Shown here: piece after piece, positions 1 to 11,087 of the stretch
Numbering within the stretch: the first letter of the stretch is position 1
Layout of the letters: every line of letters begins with the position of its first letter
The notes under the pieces: model-generated
What the model saw: the letters and a program-made list of their open reading frames with translations, nothing else
Told to the model about the DNA's origin: nothing
Database searches by the model: none
Translations under genes and position numbers: made by a program
From: Vandiemenella viatica
Lineage: Eukaryota > Arthropoda > Insecta > Orthoptera > Morabidae
Direction: 5' to 3'
Assembly (NCBI GenBank): GCA_031002005.1
Contig: JARYHS010008074.1
Span: forward strand, 281,295,930 to 281,359,929
Length of the DNA stretch: 64,000 nt

Positions 1-880
1 CTGATTTATTTACCGATATTTCACTGCCATTCATCAAAGTAAGTACTACCATTGTTTTGTAAAATTTAAGTTTAGTTTCTCTTCGGGCTTTACCTTTCAG
101 TGTTTGTCGAGTTGTTCCAAACACACATTGAAATTGGTGAAATTATCTTTGTTATAGGATAATTCACAATCAAGGTAGGTAAAGCTGTAGACTTGTTCTA
201 TTGGATAATTATTGATCACTATTTTGACACTGATATGATACCTCCCTTCCTTTGCCATAACTTTTTTTTTATTTTTATTTTTTTATTTTTTTGCTATTAG
301 CTCAGATCATTTACTTAATGTTGACTCAAGTTTTATAAATTTATCATGAAAATGGCAATTTATTCCAAAGTTTCAGAATTTCTTGTGTACTTTAATTAAA
401 TTATCATTGCCATCATTTGTCAACCCTGGAATTTTTGCAATATAATGCCATTTCAATCCAGATAATTTAGCAACATTACCTTGTTTCAGTTCATAAAATT
501 TAGCATCAATCACTGTCTCAGTAACCATAATGCAGCTATCTCACTCTATTGTTGATGAGTGGATCAGTATCAGATAAGCAACATAGCAAGAGTTAGCAAA
601 TGCTACGGGCCCCACACCTTGTGGGTATATGTATAAATGATCCAACTTTAATGAATATAGAAAATGATTTATTTAGAAATAGTGATTTGGTGGCTAGTGT
701 TACCTCTAAATTTGCTCACCTTAAGTCAAGAAATATAGTTCTGTAAATGGATGTTTTATATTATTTCCTAAACTTTAACACCTAAAGCAAATCAAGGGCC
801 TCCTGTTCGCATTTGCTACAGGCCCTGTGCTGTCTTAATCTGGCTCTGGGATGGATATAAACCCAAAAAAAAATTAACAC
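1..880. other. AT-rich sequence, nothing recognised
   Basis: No coding region, RNA gene or terminal repeat could be recognised here. The sequence is AT-rich with long T runs (about 265-295) and has no reading frame resembling a known protein. It may be the upstream intron of the IP6K-like gene, whose first exons must lie further left, but this is inference from the gene's orientation only. Confidence 0.5.
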
Positions 881-1140
881 ACAATGTGTGTACGTGTCTA
901 ATGTCTATCCATGTTGTAAAACTGCTGCAGCCTTCAACTTTGGTAAGCGGTGGTTATTCATCTATCCAAATGTTTATTTAATCCCACTTTATAGCACCTT
1001 TGTTTCCTAACTGTTGCAGGTTTCTTTTTTTCCTGAAGAAAGGCATGGCCCAAAATATTGTTTTTTTGTGTTTGTGGATTATATTATATTTTTTTTTTTT
1101 GTTGCTACTCTCCTCCTCTCTTCAACTTTGGTAAATATAA
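880..1140 (+). repeat. Penelope-type pseudo-LTR fragments
   Basis: Two stretches (about 925-990 and 1030-1135) share the pattern seen in other copies in this window (12400-12530, 15480-15637, reverse of 62583-62650): a GAAGAAAGGC..GGCCCAAAATATTG stem-like block, then TTTTTGTGTTT, then CTCCTC..CTTCAACTTTGGTAA. This matches the terminal repeat (pLTR) region of a Penelope-like family whose coding part appears at 61.4-62.1 kb. Assignment rests on similarity between copies within the window; the boundaries are uncertain. Confidence 0.4.
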
Positions 1141-1154
1141 TTTCTTTATATATA

Positions 1155-2164
1155 CAAGGTGTATTCACATAATTTCAAGACTGATTTTTTTCTGAGTTGA
1201 GGACAGCGCGCAGACCAGTTCCTATAAAGAAGAAGCAATGCTATGTGCAATTCTTTCCATGTGGAACAAGAGGCTCAAAGATGGCCGCAAGGATGTTGAA
1301 GATGATTACTGCACTGGAAGACCTTCAACAGTTCATCAAAATTTGGTGAAAGTGCGTGAACTTTTAAATGCTCACTGTCATCTTAGTGTTAGATTACTTG
1401 CAGATGAACTAGGATTGGTTCAGACTATGGTGTTCAAGATAGTGACAGAAGATTTGATGATGAGTTCCGACAGCTGAACAGAACACACGATGGCAGCCTG
1501 TTTGTGAAGAAATGTTTGAACGTTTGCAAGTCGATCCCAATATTTTAGATAAAGTGGTTACTGGTGATGAGGCATGGATCTACAAGGACGATCCTGAAAC
1601 GAAGCGGCAAAGTGTGAATTGGCACACCAGCTTATCTCCAAAGCATAAGAAACCTCGCATGAGCAAGTTGTGCATGCTCATTGTTTTCTTCAATGCCAAA
1701 GGAGTTATTCACAAATAGTTTGTTCCTTCCAGACTGTCACAGTTCAGTTTTATACTGAAGTGCTCCGCCGTTTGAAGGATCAAGTCCGCTGCATCTACCT
1801 GGAGATCAAAGGCAATTGGGTTCTTCACCACGGCAATGCACTCTCTCACACGTTGCTCACCACCAGTTTAGTTTTGACCAAGTTTAATGACCCAACCTAG
1901 CTCCCAGCAACTTCTTTTTGTTTACCCAAATCAAGAGAGATCTGATATGGAAGTTATTCTACACAATTCCAGTGATCCAGGCAGCTTCAATGGGGACACT
2001 ACATAGAATTCTGTGCAAAAAGTTCCGAGGAGCCTGTCAACAATGGAAAAAACACCGGCAGTGGTGTGTTGATGCTTAAGAGTTATATTTTGAAGACTTT
2101 CAGTTCACTGTTCTAAATTTTTTGTTCTGAGACCAGTGTTGAAACTTTGTGACAGCACTCTGTG
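1155..2164 (+). mobile_element. mariner element, degenerate
   Basis: A 1.0 kb element with imperfect terminal inverted repeats: the left end CAAGGTGTATTCACATAA.. and the reversed right end CACAGAGTGCTGTCACAAAG.. share the run (A/G)TTTCAA.ACTG. Both ends are flanked by TA (1153-1154 and 2165-2166), the target site of the Tc1/mariner superfamily. The interior codes for a broken mariner transposase. Its length is close to the 1.2-1.3 kb usual for mariner, so it has small deletions. Confidence 0.85.
1238..1905 (+). pseudogene. mariner transposase pseudogene
   Basis: Cut-and-paste DNA transposase of the mariner type, broken into at least three frames. The first piece (1238-1477) carries the helix-turn-helix region with the GRPSTV linker typical of mariner. 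The second (1512-1718) carries VTGDEAWIY, the first catalytic Asp block, followed by the DPETK..S.W region. The third (1670-1900) carries LHHGNALSH, where the second catalytic Asp of the usual HDNAPAH block is replaced by Gly. The region of the third catalytic residue is scrambled. Frameshifts and the lost Asp mean it cannot make an active enzyme. Confidence 0.85.
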
Positions 2165-2166
2165 TA

Positions 2167-2547
2167 TGGTATAGTCATACCATAAACTCTGATATTGTGA
2201 CATAATAATCTATGTAGCTATGCCAAATAAATCATACATTTCTATACATTAAATTAATTAAGTGGATGGTTTATTATGCTTAGGATACATTATTTCTTCT
2301 TGCTATTTTGTTTTTGGCATCTAAAATAAAAATTGTTTAAAGGATAAAATGGCAGAAGCATAAGCATCTTTATTTTGAACTTGAAGATCCAGGACTTTCT
2401 AATGAATTTCTTCTCTTTGTTGGGAGAGACATTATGATGAAAACTGATAAGTTATGCAACTGCTTTCAAAATATGTGCAAAATTTAGTGATTAACTGTGA
2501 AATTTATTTATGTATCACTGAAAAGTTGTTAAGGTGTTTATAATGGA
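2167..2547. other. No gene seen
   Basis: AT-rich spacer between the mariner element and a Penelope fragment. No open frame or repeat structure could be recognised. Confidence 0.5.
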
Positions 2548-2760
2548 AAGATGAGTCCCACTATGGTAGATAAAATTAAACAACATATCCCCCAGTGCAA
2601 ACAAAACAATGTCAAATCCACCATAGTTTGCCATGTTGTCAACATTGGACATGAAGTAAAATTTGAGAACACAAGGCTTCTGTGGAGAGAAGACCGGTGG
2701 TGGTACAGATAAATAAAGGAAATGGTAGACATTTTCAGAAATGCAAGAACTTCAATGAAG
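2548..2760 (+). pseudogene. Penelope-like element, C-terminal endonuclease fragment
   Basis: Conceptual translation gives a short stretch containing CHVVNIGHEVKFENTRLL.RED, followed by a stop and IKEMVDI. This resembles the C-terminal part of Penelope-like retroelement proteins, after the GIY-YIG endonuclease core, where the pattern is H....GH.I.FE..K.L.....(Y/W)..R..(R/K)E..EI. The fragment has an internal stop and no start. It is a 5'-truncated remnant; the call rests on recognition of this short motif only. Confidence 0.5.
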
Positions 2761-3485
2761 ATAGTGAACTTGTACTCTGTGACATTAGGTGCTCACTGCT
2801 GAGTGACAAAATATAGCATCTTCGAAGAAAGCTGCTGCATGTCAACCAAAACCTCAGCAACTGAATTAAAAAATGCACTGTTCCCAGAAAATCAAGTTAA
2901 AGCTAATGTACCATCATCTTCTGTTAATGTACTCGGATTTCTCTTGTAGATTAATTTTTGTCACTACAGTTTCTACTTCCTTTGCTATTCAAATTTAAGA
3001 AAATCAGTAAAAAATAATTGAAATTTACTAAACAATATTCCTTGTATTAACATAAAAAAATCTCCTACTTTTGCAATAACTTGGAACACTCAACATTATG
3101 ATTATCACAGTGGAGCTTATGCCCTTGCAGCAAATTCCTTGCATACCTACTTTTGTATTGCATACATTTTAAATTATTTTGCTATTTAACTTAACTGTTC
3201 TGCAGCTCCTTTGATAATTTACTCTAGTCCCTGAATACGTTATCTACAAAAGTCTACTAATTTATAGTCTTTTTCTTTATGCACATTATTACTCTCTTCT
3301 CCCAGTACCCATCCAGAGTTCATTACAAATGCATACCTGATACCCACTCAGCAGTGTCTTCATTTGCCCCTTTTTTTTACTTCAAATGATGTTAAATCCT
3401 GCGCCCTTTTTGAAATAATCACTGATTGCTCTATAATAAATTATGATATCTAAGGGCCGTATTACACTAGGCCATCCTTCATTTA
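2761..3485. other. No gene seen
   Basis: AT-rich stretch without a recognisable coding region, RNA gene or terminal repeat. It may include non-coding sequence of the flanking retroelement fragments. Confidence 0.5.
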
Positions 3486-3489
3486 CTGG

Positions 3490-4140
3490 AGAGGGTGATG
3501 AGAGGATGTAACAGAGAAGTTCAGGAGTTGAGTTTCAAAACTATGGTCAGACTGTTGGTTGAATATGGTGGTGTACTTTTGGACCCACATTTTAGTTATC
3601 AATTACAGGAGTTGGAAGGTGTGTATAGAAGAGCAGCTAGATTTGTTTGTGGAAATTATTGCAGGACCCAGTCAGTAAATGCTATGATAAAGGAGCTGGA
3701 TTGGTACTCTTTGGAGGAAAGGAGGAGGGTGAAGAGAGTGCTGGAAATGTACAGGGCATATGTTGGTGATGGGACTTGGAGGAATATTGGTCAAAAAATT
3801 AGGAATAGTTTATGGAAGGGCAAAGGCGTCCATGACCACAAGCTTGCACTCAATTTCATGCATAAGGGAGTGGGAAATTTTTCTTTTGTTGGTAAGGTTG
3901 TCAGCGATTGGAACAAATTACCAAGTGTAGTGATGAATAATTTACCAAAAATGTTTGAGGAATTTAAAATTAAAATTTGTTAATCAGAAAAGTAAATGGG
4001 GGATGAATTTAACATTCCAACTATAAAAGAAAATTTAAAAATATGTTTATATAACAAGGGGTAATTAGATGACTAGGGAAATTGCCACTGGAATGTTAGC
4101 TCCATTGCAATTAAATTAATAATTAATTTAAAAAATAATT
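3490..4140 (+). mobile_element. 5'-truncated LINE (CR1/Jockey-like), 3' end
   Basis: Contains the end of a reverse-transcriptase ORF (3495-3983) plus a 3' UTR and an AATTAA-type tail. The same 3' UTR recurs twice on the minus strand in this window (about 51625-52240 and 53999-54430), with a shared block around TTGCAATTAAATTAATAATTA, ATTGCCACTGGAATG and ATTAGATGACTAGG. That gives three copies truncated at different points, the normal result of target-primed reverse transcription. Confidence 0.75.
3495..3983 (+). pseudogene. LINE reverse transcriptase, C-terminal part
   Basis: 162 residues matching the end of CR1/Jockey-type non-LTR retrotransposon proteins: a thumb-like region with VRLLVEYGGVLLDP, then VYRRAARFVCGNY, an ELDWYSLEERRR block, and a final SDWNKLP..V...PK.FEEFK. 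In complete elements the catalytic palm motif YADD lies upstream; it is absent here, so the copy is 5'-truncated. The frame is open over its length but begins inside the domain, so it is not a functional gene. Confidence 0.8.
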
Positions 4141-4429
4141 AAAATGAAAAAGAGAAGGTGAAAGGAGAGAGAGATGCATGTACATCATATTCTATCACTA
4201 AGGGAATCTACACTCTTTTTGATGAACTGTATTCAGACGAAAACAAATTTTTTGATTACTTAAGAATGCCTAAATCATCTTTCTGTGAATTATTGTAGTT
4301 AATAAAGATTGATATTAACGGGAAAGATACGAAAATGAGAAATGCTTCTTGCTTTACCTTTTTGTCTTCTTTACACTTTCACTTCCATTCATTTCCACAG
4401 TGACATTCTGTAGTTCACTAGGCATATTG

Positions 4430-4620
4430 AACTACTTATTCACGTACAATGTAAGGATACAGACTGCTCAGCTGTGTGAGTGGCTGCGCCACCAGTTTCC
4501 CGCACACATCGCCGTCTCAGTCACTAGTGGCGCAGCTGGTTGCACTGCCTGGTGGCCTAGTGTAATATAGGCCTAACTGCCACACTTTGAACCTCCTCCA
4601 CCTCCTATATTTGACCTCTA
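4430..4620. other. GC-rich island, unidentified
   Basis: A short, GC-richer patch (GTGGCTGCGCCACCAG.. and CAGTCACTAGTGGCGCAG..) inside AT-rich sequence. It holds small inverted repeats of GTGGCGC/GCGCCAC type and could be the end of a DNA transposon. No partner end or target duplication was found, so it is left unassigned. Confidence 0.3.
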
Positions 4621-4624
4621 TGAT

Positions 4625-5352
4625 GTGTTTACAGGTAAGCCTGTCAGTAACAGGCAATAAGACTGAACAAGTAACCTCCTTAAAACACTTGGGCTCTATG
4701 ATAGATGAATAGTGTGATTGCAAGAAAGAGATGAAACCTAGAATAGACAGGCCTGGAGACAATTTATTAGCATGAAGTTTTTATTCATTAGATCAGATCT
4801 TAGTCTTTAACTGAGAATTTGAATGATTCATTGCTACATGTTCTCCATTTTTCTCTTTCATGTGAAAGCTAGACCCTTGACCAAAATCTAGGGAAAAGAA
4901 TTGATGTTTTTAAAATGTATCTGTATTGCCAGCTCGTAAACATAACTTGGTTGCAGAAGAACGAAAAAGTACTTCATCCAATGGAGAAGCAAAAAGGACT
5001 GTTGCACACTATAACACAAAGGAAAAATCAATATCTAGGACAAATTCTGAGAGGTGAAAGGTATCAGCTATTGCAACTGATAATTGAATGGAAAATACAG
5101 GGGAAAATGGTCTGTTGGAAGGAGAAGGAAATCTTGCCTCAAGTACATTCAGAAATAGTACAACTGCACATTAGAAGAGTCTTTCCACGTTACAATGTCA
5201 CATCAGGAGCTAGCTATTATTGGAGAAAGTGTCTAAAGAAGAAGATGTGGATCCTATACTATCACACTATGTTCAAACAAAGATCTGACCAATGTCTTGT
5301 ATCCCAGTTCCCTTACCTAACTGGTACATCACCTCATCACCTCTCTAAATGA
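4625..5352 (+). pseudogene. RTE/Jockey-type LINE reverse transcriptase remnant
   Basis: The translation from about 4640 reads KTEQVTSLKHLGSMIDE..CDCKKEMKPRI, and the frame at 4915-5352 contains LLHTITQRKNQYLGQILRGERYQLLQLI. These two blocks, in this order, are the hallmark of the region after the palm/thumb of RTE- or Jockey-type LINE proteins (..YLGHI.R.E.Y.LLQLI..GKI.GKR). The intervening sequence is shifted and interrupted by stops. The last 60 residues of the open frame were not recognised. It is a short degenerate fragment immediately upstream of the IP6K-like exon, probably in the preceding intron. Confidence 0.6.
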
Positions 5353-5588
5353 TGCAGTACTTTGAAACTTATCCATATCATGTGTCCTGACCTACTGGGT
5401 TTAATATTGAATAATACAGTAAGGTATTTACATTATGCATGTTCAGCAAGCAACTTCCCCTTCATCACACACTCATTTTTGAACTCACTTTAATCATGTT
5501 AGATGCACCAGTTTCACTTCTGAAATTATTTTTTTCATTTATAGAAACAAATATTCACTCCTTATACTGTTTCTCTTTTATGTTGCAG

Positions 5589-5724
5589 AAGAAATATGCT
5601 GATTGTAAAAGGGACTTGGGGTTCTGTATACCTGGATTTCAAGTCTATAGTCTTTCCACTGGGAAATTAATGAAGTTTGGAAAGGATTATGGCAAACAAC
5701 TTAACAAGACATCAGTCATGGATG
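5589..5724 (+). CDS. IP6K: Inositol hexakisphosphate kinase-like, internal exon
   Basis: An internal coding exon of an IP6K family gene, which phosphorylates inositol hexakisphosphate to pyrophosphate forms. It follows a pyrimidine-rich acceptor ending TTGCAG and stops at a GTATGA donor. The translated exon contains DLGFCIPGFQVYSLSTGKLM, matching the IP6K region LG.R.CGMQVYQ...G, followed by a K.YG..L segment. It starts in phase 0 and leaves one base that joins CT at the start of the next exon to give Ala, producing VMDAFRLFL, the expected helix in this family. The catalytic PxxxDxKxG motif would lie in an exon left of the window. Confidence comes from the phase-perfect join and the family pattern. 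Confidence 0.8.
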
Positions 5725-5999
5725 GTATGAATCTGAATCATCATATTAATATGATAGAATAACATCAATGCAAATTTTCCCGCCATATAACCAAGTCGTC
5801 AAAGAATACTTTAAACATAAATGGTGACTCTTAACTTATTCCGTTAATTATAAAGTTTTTGTTTTTACTTTTTTTATGTTAAATCATTTATTTTGTAGAT
5901 TAACTTCACTGTAAATTGGCATATTTTGGACCAACATACAAATTACATGTGTTTTCTTTACTTCTGTTAGTTTATTAAAAGGTACATTAAAAATTGACT

Positions 6000-6790
6000 G
6001 TTTTTTATTTAAATTTGATTTTAAAGAAAGAAGTTTATCTGATCTTAATTTGGAATTTGGTGCATACTGATTAGAAAACCGAGGATGATTGGTTTCATAA
6101 TGTCAACGTAAATTGCTAGCATTATAATTTTTGACCGTAGAATTACAAATAACACAATGCTTTTCCGTTATTGTCAATAAAAAAGAATTTATCTCCTCCC
6201 ACTCATTATGAAAACTTTTATTTTCTTGCTCGTATTTTCTTCTTTTATTTTCGTTCTATGTCGTCATATTTTTAAAAGAACTGGAAATAAATAAAGAAAT
6301 TTAGAAAATACAAGTTTTGTGTTATAAAAACAATAACAACACGTGGTACATACTACAAAACAAATTATAGTTAACTTACCAAAAATTCCAGATTACAAAT
6401 TATACCCATAGCAAGAGTGATACAAATTGTTTCCTCCAGAGCACAATGTCAACTCTCCGTTTCAATGAAAATTTACAAATTAAAAATCGGTCTGGAGTAG
6501 GTCGATTACGGATGATTACGCCACTGTTTATGTTCGTTCGTACAGTTTTCGATGAGTCATATCATTCTTAACTTTGACGGAAATGAAATTTGTTACAACG
6601 TTGCACTTAGTCTTTCATATTTGTTTTCAGTAATTTAAAAGACATTTTGAAACACATACAGAACGATAATAATTTTTTTAAATATAATAACACAAAAATG
6701 AAAAGGGAACTCGAGTACATTTATCGAGAGCCACAAATAATCCTTCAAAGAGCCGCATGTGACTCGCAAGCCACAGGTTGGCCACCCCTG
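6000..6790 (-). mobile_element. hAT element fragment with BED zinc finger remnant
   Basis: On the minus strand the right border reads CAGGGGTGGCCAACCTGTGG.., a terminal sequence typical of Charlie-like hAT transposons, followed inward by copies of GAGCCACA/TGTGGCTC. Further in (about 6060-6260) the minus-strand translation contains HCVICNSTV..YNASNLR.HYETNHPRF, a BED-type C2-H-H zinc finger as in GTF2IRD2/SCAND3-like transposases, with one stop. The rest of the transposase and the other terminal repeat are missing, so this is a 5'-end fragment. Confidence 0.6.
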
Positions 6791-6928
6791 GCCTATAATG
6801 TAGCCTGCACGTTACCTGGTGACATAAGCTATCATTATGTGCAGTGTCATTAAATTTGGTTTGTTAGTTTTTGCATGATGTGTGAATTTGCAGATAGGTA
6901 GACAGACAAAAAGTCCAAAACAAGCATG

Positions 6929-7160
6929 GGAGGTGGGCAGTTAATGTTCTGGATTCGCATTCAGGAGGATGCTGGTTCAAACCCCGTCCGGGCATCCAGA
7001 TTTGGGTTTTTCATGGTTTCCCCAAATCACTCCATTTGAATGCCGGGCTGCTTCTTTCAAAAGGCCTTGGCCAAATTCTTTCCCATTCCTTGTCCTCAGT
7101 CCCATCCTGCCTCTAACGACCTTGACGTCGACGAGGCGTAAAACCACAATTAAAAAAAGG
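6929..7160 (+). mobile_element. tRNA-derived SINE
   Basis: A tRNA-like head with an A-box-like region (GGTGGGCAGTTAATG, TGGATTCGCATTC) and a B box GGTTCAAACCCC at about 6972-6983 (consensus GGTTCRANYCC). It is followed by GGCATCCAGATTTGGGTTTT, a CCTTGGCCAAATTC block and the CTAACGACCTTGACGTCGAC tail, then an A-rich end. This layout matches a SINE family that is widespread in insects. It is an RNA polymerase III retroposon with no coding capacity. Confidence 0.75.
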
Positions 7161-7317
7161 CCAAGTTTTATGGTTTTGACATCGGTTATGTACATTAAAT
7201 AAGTTTCATGCACTGACACTTTTTTATAATTTTTTTTATGCAATATAGATGTTACCGTAAAAGACCGAAATTGGAGAATGTCAACTTTCCTTGGCGACTT
7301 TCAGCACATACAAAATA

Positions 7318-7479
7318 CAGGGGTGTAGCTACCAAAGGGCAAGGCGGTGCAGTGCTCCAGGGCTCCCACACTCAGGGGGCCCCCAAATGCAGCTGAGGGA
7401 GGCTCCTAGTGCAGCTAGGAGGCCACCAAGCGCAGCTCAGAGTGGCACATGGGCCTTCAGGGGAAAGGGGCGACCTTAT

Positions 7480-7544
<65 letters not shown>

Positions 7545-7701
7545 GGCCTTGTGAATCCAGATACGCTACAGCTTAGGGGGGCCCCCAAGCACAGCTCAGG
7601 GCCCCCTACCAGCAACTTGGCAGAGCTAAAAGAAAAAAAAAAAAGGGTCGCCCAAATCATTTTTTTGCAATGGGGTCCTTGTTGACCTAGCTACGCCACT
7701 G
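7318..7701. mobile_element. hAT MITE with GGGCCC-rich ends
   Basis: Left end CAGGGGTGTAGCTACC and reversed right end CAGTGGCGTAGCTAGG form terminal inverted repeats. The flanks are ACAAAATA (7310-7317) and ACCAAATA (7702-7709), an 8-bp target duplication with one change, as expected of hAT. The inside is GC-rich (GGGGGCCCCC) and is split by about 60 T (roughly 7482-7542), whose length is probably unreliable. The same family occurs at 14661-14903. It has no transposase. Confidence 0.8.
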
Positions 7702-8349
7702 ACCAAATACATTGGTAAATACTGGATTTTGCATATTTTCTTATACATTCGGACCATCATGATTGTGTATCGTGAACCACAGATATGTTTTGTTGGAGGT
7801 GGATATGCTGTGGTTGAGGTCACATGGCTTCATTTGTTATACTCTAGAACAGTGTTGTTTGTCAGTCGTATGCAAGGTTAATGTAGCCTGTACCACAATA
7901 ATAGCAACATATAGGGCATCTGAAAATCATGTGCTACAGTTACATTTTACTGTGGTCTTAGGCTACATTAACCACACATGATGATTCAGATTTCTGTTTT
8001 TTAATTTTAAATTGGAGTTGTTTCAAACTCATCACAGGAAGACAATTGAAACATGTTGTTTCCATTTATGTTGTAATGAAGCCTTGGTCACTGTAATAGT
8101 GACATGTGCTGCCTACCAATACATGTGGCAATGGTGCAGAAGCCCGTCCAACCTGAAATCAAATCAATGACTTCTATAATTGTACCAAAGGCCAATGGGA
8201 GAAAAAAACTATTTTTGAAGAAAATGAGCTTTTAATTAATTAAATGGAAAGGCAACACTTTCACGTGTTAAGCATGCTTACAAGTGCTGTACATCAGTAC
8301 AGTGTGTAGTTACCGCAATGTAAATAAAAGTCATTCCATGCTGAACATC

Positions 8350-8879
8350 TCGGTCAAAGTAAGCTGTCTGACTGTATTCATCTGTTATCGGGCAACCTAT
8401 TCGCACATCTGCTTGACATTGAGAAGTTGCATGTGGTCACTCTTAGGCTGACGGTTCAACCACTTCAACTCAGTTACAAGACCAGCAAATGCTTGCTCAT
8501 CTGGTTCATCTTTAAGAAATTAGTCATCTTTTTCCTCGACACTTTCTTCTCTCACACTTTTAATAAGTTCATCATCATTTACAATTTCATACCCAGGGTG
8601 TGAATCTCACACCACCCACTCTCCCATATCTTGAGCACCAACTTCTGAACATCTAGGAATTTTCAAAAGAATGTTTCTGAATTCCTCAAGTGACATGTCA
8701 TCCCCATCTCCTCCTGTCTCTTCCCTTTCCTTTTCTGGAGCTTCTTTTTTTGTTTTTTTCCTTTTTCTTCTCTTCTTCAATTGGTATGCCTTTCAACTTG
8801 TTCCAAGTATGTCTTAAGAAAGTGATTCAGATGTTCAGCGATTCGGATAGTCAGAGTTCGGATAATTGGTGTTCTGCTG
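8350..8879 (-). mobile_element. Tigger (pogo) element remnant, internally deleted
   Basis: The right end, read on the minus strand, is CAGCAGAACACCAATTATCC followed by GAACTCTGACTATCCG, a Tigger-type terminal repeat, with TA at 8880-8881. Just inside, the minus-strand translation (about 8760-8400) is acidic and contains LKWLNRQPKSDHMQLLNVKQM, resembling the end of jerky/Tigger transposases (..W.E.Q....TQLL.LKRI). Two stops are present. The catalytic domain is missing, so this is a deletion derivative. The opposite terminal repeat was not located. Confidence 0.55.
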
Positions 8880-10410
8880 TACTACTATATAGATGTCCCA
8901 GCTTTTACACATTTGTGGATTCTATTGACCCGGTCGACAGTCCAGTGGTCTATACCTAAAGAAAGGTTGAATCAGTAATATTCAGATACTACTACATGCT
9001 ACAGACAAAAGTCAACGCACACATGTAGTTAATCATGGATCACAAAAGTTTTATTAAACTCAACATACATTACCCAGTGCTAGCCACAAGACACTTTTAA
9101 AAGTTCTTCACTGAAGTTGCTAGATTCGTGAATGAGATTGTTGAAAGTGAGCCATAGCCCCCAATAAAAATTCATATGAACAGTCATTAAAGCACAGTTC
9201 TGTTACACACTCTTGTAGATGTAACAGTGCTACCAATCAAAAGTTATATTCACTCATGATTCAGTCGTAGCTCTGTCCACTATCATACGCACAGCATGTC
9301 CTCTCTTTCCACATTGTTTCTAATGAATGTCTCAATCATTATGCAACAATGCTAGCGGATTACAATTCATATTAAACTTTTGCCATACTGGTGTCATTTT
9401 GACATGTCCAACCCGTATGTACTCTCACGACTGACTCCCGATATGACAGTCGAGACTACTCCGATATTGCTCAACACCCCCTGCGATATCATACACTCAC
9501 ATGCTTACAGATATTTTTATTTCCCACTGTGGCATTACTGTATATTACTATACACTGCATTAGCAGTTGCTTGCTGCTTCAACTGTGCATATATGCTGTT
9601 TTTTTTTTACCCATGTAGAAATTACTTTTGCAGAGATGGGGGGGAGAAAAACAATTCATGTAAGAAGTTTCATTTCTTTTAGCTACTTTTTTATTTCCAA
9701 TGTCAGGAAGTTTTACTTTTGATTAACTCTATGTTTTAACATAATTAAATTTAGGAAATCAAGAAATTAACTAATCAAATGTTCATAAATATACACACAG
9801 TATTCATTTTAATGCAGAAAGGAAATGTTCTACACCAGTACTATACAAATCCGGAGAGAATTCAAAGTAATATAGAAAAATTATGAAATGTGATATTGCT
9901 AAATGAAAATTGGGCATTTTAATAAAAAGAGGAAATATTCTCCATAAATGCATTCAAGTATCAATATTAGGCAGAAACTTTTGTTATGATTCTATCTGAG
10001 ATCTGTAACGAAGTTTCATTGTAATCGTTACCATAAAGGAAAAATCACAATTTATTGTTGTGTTAATATTCGATGTAGTGGCTTCATTTATGTTTTCCGT
10101 GTATACTAACATAATATATTTCAGAAAACTGAAGAAGTAAAAAAAGAATAGTTAGGTAGCCAAAAACAATATTAACAAACTCCAAAGACTGCAGAATATA
10201 TTGATCTTTGGTGGGTATCTATTGAGGTTAACAAAGAAGTGTTTATTTTGGATGGTGTGTGATTTTGTTAAAGATATCTTGGTCATATAGAACGTCAATA
10301 TATAAAACAAATTTTAACCAGGACCATAAGCTTTCAAATAGATAATCACTAAAATAATATCACATTTCGTAGTTTTATTTATTTTTTCTGACTTGCAAAT
10401 CTTGTTGCAG

Positions 10411-11087
10411 CTTTTCGGTTGTTCCTGAATGCTGAGTCAGGTCTTAGCAGACAGCTGATACTGCAGCTGTTAGCTCGTCTTTGGCGCATACTGTGCTGGT
10501 GCCGAGCACAGCGACGATACCATCTCTACTCGAGCTCCCTGCTGCTTGTTTATGATGCACGCCAGCTGCGTCATGCCTTGGGTCTCAGTCCTGGACGACC
10601 CTTGAGCCCTGCACTTTCTTCAAGCCCAGTTATTGCACCTCACTTTGGCACTCCACCAACCTCTCCTTCTACACCTGACCGTATGGGAACAGCAATATTC
10701 TTTCAGGACCGAATGTCACGCTATTCGTGCCCCAGCAGTGCCAGCACCTCAGCATCTGGAACACCAACATCATCATTGTCCAGGCAGAACAGTTTTTTGG
10801 GTGATGATAGTTGGCATCCTTCATTCGAGGAAGTCTGCAGGACTCATTCTCTTATCAACAACTATGAAAAGGACTTAGAATCAATGAGAGAAAGCTATAT
10901 GTTCCAGCTTGAAGACTTGCTAGCAGCAGAGAGACAGAAAAGTCAGAATGTATGGGTTCGGGTTAATATGATTGACTTTGCACATGCATTCCGCTCTGGA
11001 GGCAAAGAGCCTGATAAAAATTATTTAGAAGGCATAGAAAACCTTGTTAAAGTTTTTGAAAAATTTCTTGATGAAGCTGTTAGCTAA
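10411..11087 (+). CDS. IP6K: Inositol hexakisphosphate kinase-like, terminal exon
   Basis: Last coding exon, after acceptor TTGTTGCAG, ending at TAA. It codes for FRLFLNAESGLSRQL..ARL, then YHLYSSSLLLVYD (the SSLL motif characteristic of IP6K) and, after a Ser/Pro/Thr-rich linker of roughly 100 residues, VNMIDFAHAF, the metal-binding IDF motif of the inositol-polyphosphate-kinase family, followed by YLEGIENLVKVFE, the final helix. The linker contains several SP/TP sites and is longer than in vertebrate IP6Ks. The product pyrophosphorylates InsP6 in cytosol and nucleus. The frame is intact over about 225 residues and the codons are not degraded, unlike its neighbours. IPMK is a less likely alternative because of the SSLL motif. 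Confidence 0.88.

Larger units (their letters stand above)
5725..10410 (+). other. IP6K-like intron, filled with transposon debris
   Basis: A 4686-bp intron with GTATGA donor and TTGTTGCAG acceptor. It contains a hAT 5' fragment (about 6000-6790, minus), a tRNA-derived SINE (about 6929-7160), a hAT MITE (7318-7701) and a Tigger remnant (about 8350-8879, minus). The stretches 7702-8345 and 8882-10400 hold no feature that could be recognised; the open frame near 9380-9682 has no family resemblance. Confidence 0.75.

Noticed and set aside
4430..4620. CpG-island promoter
   Set aside because: GC-rich patch is short and has small inverted repeats more like a transposon end; no gene starts here.
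9380..9682. A 100-residue open frame in the IP6K-like intron
   Set aside because: No family resemblance, low-complexity hydrophobic content and no splice context; probably chance.
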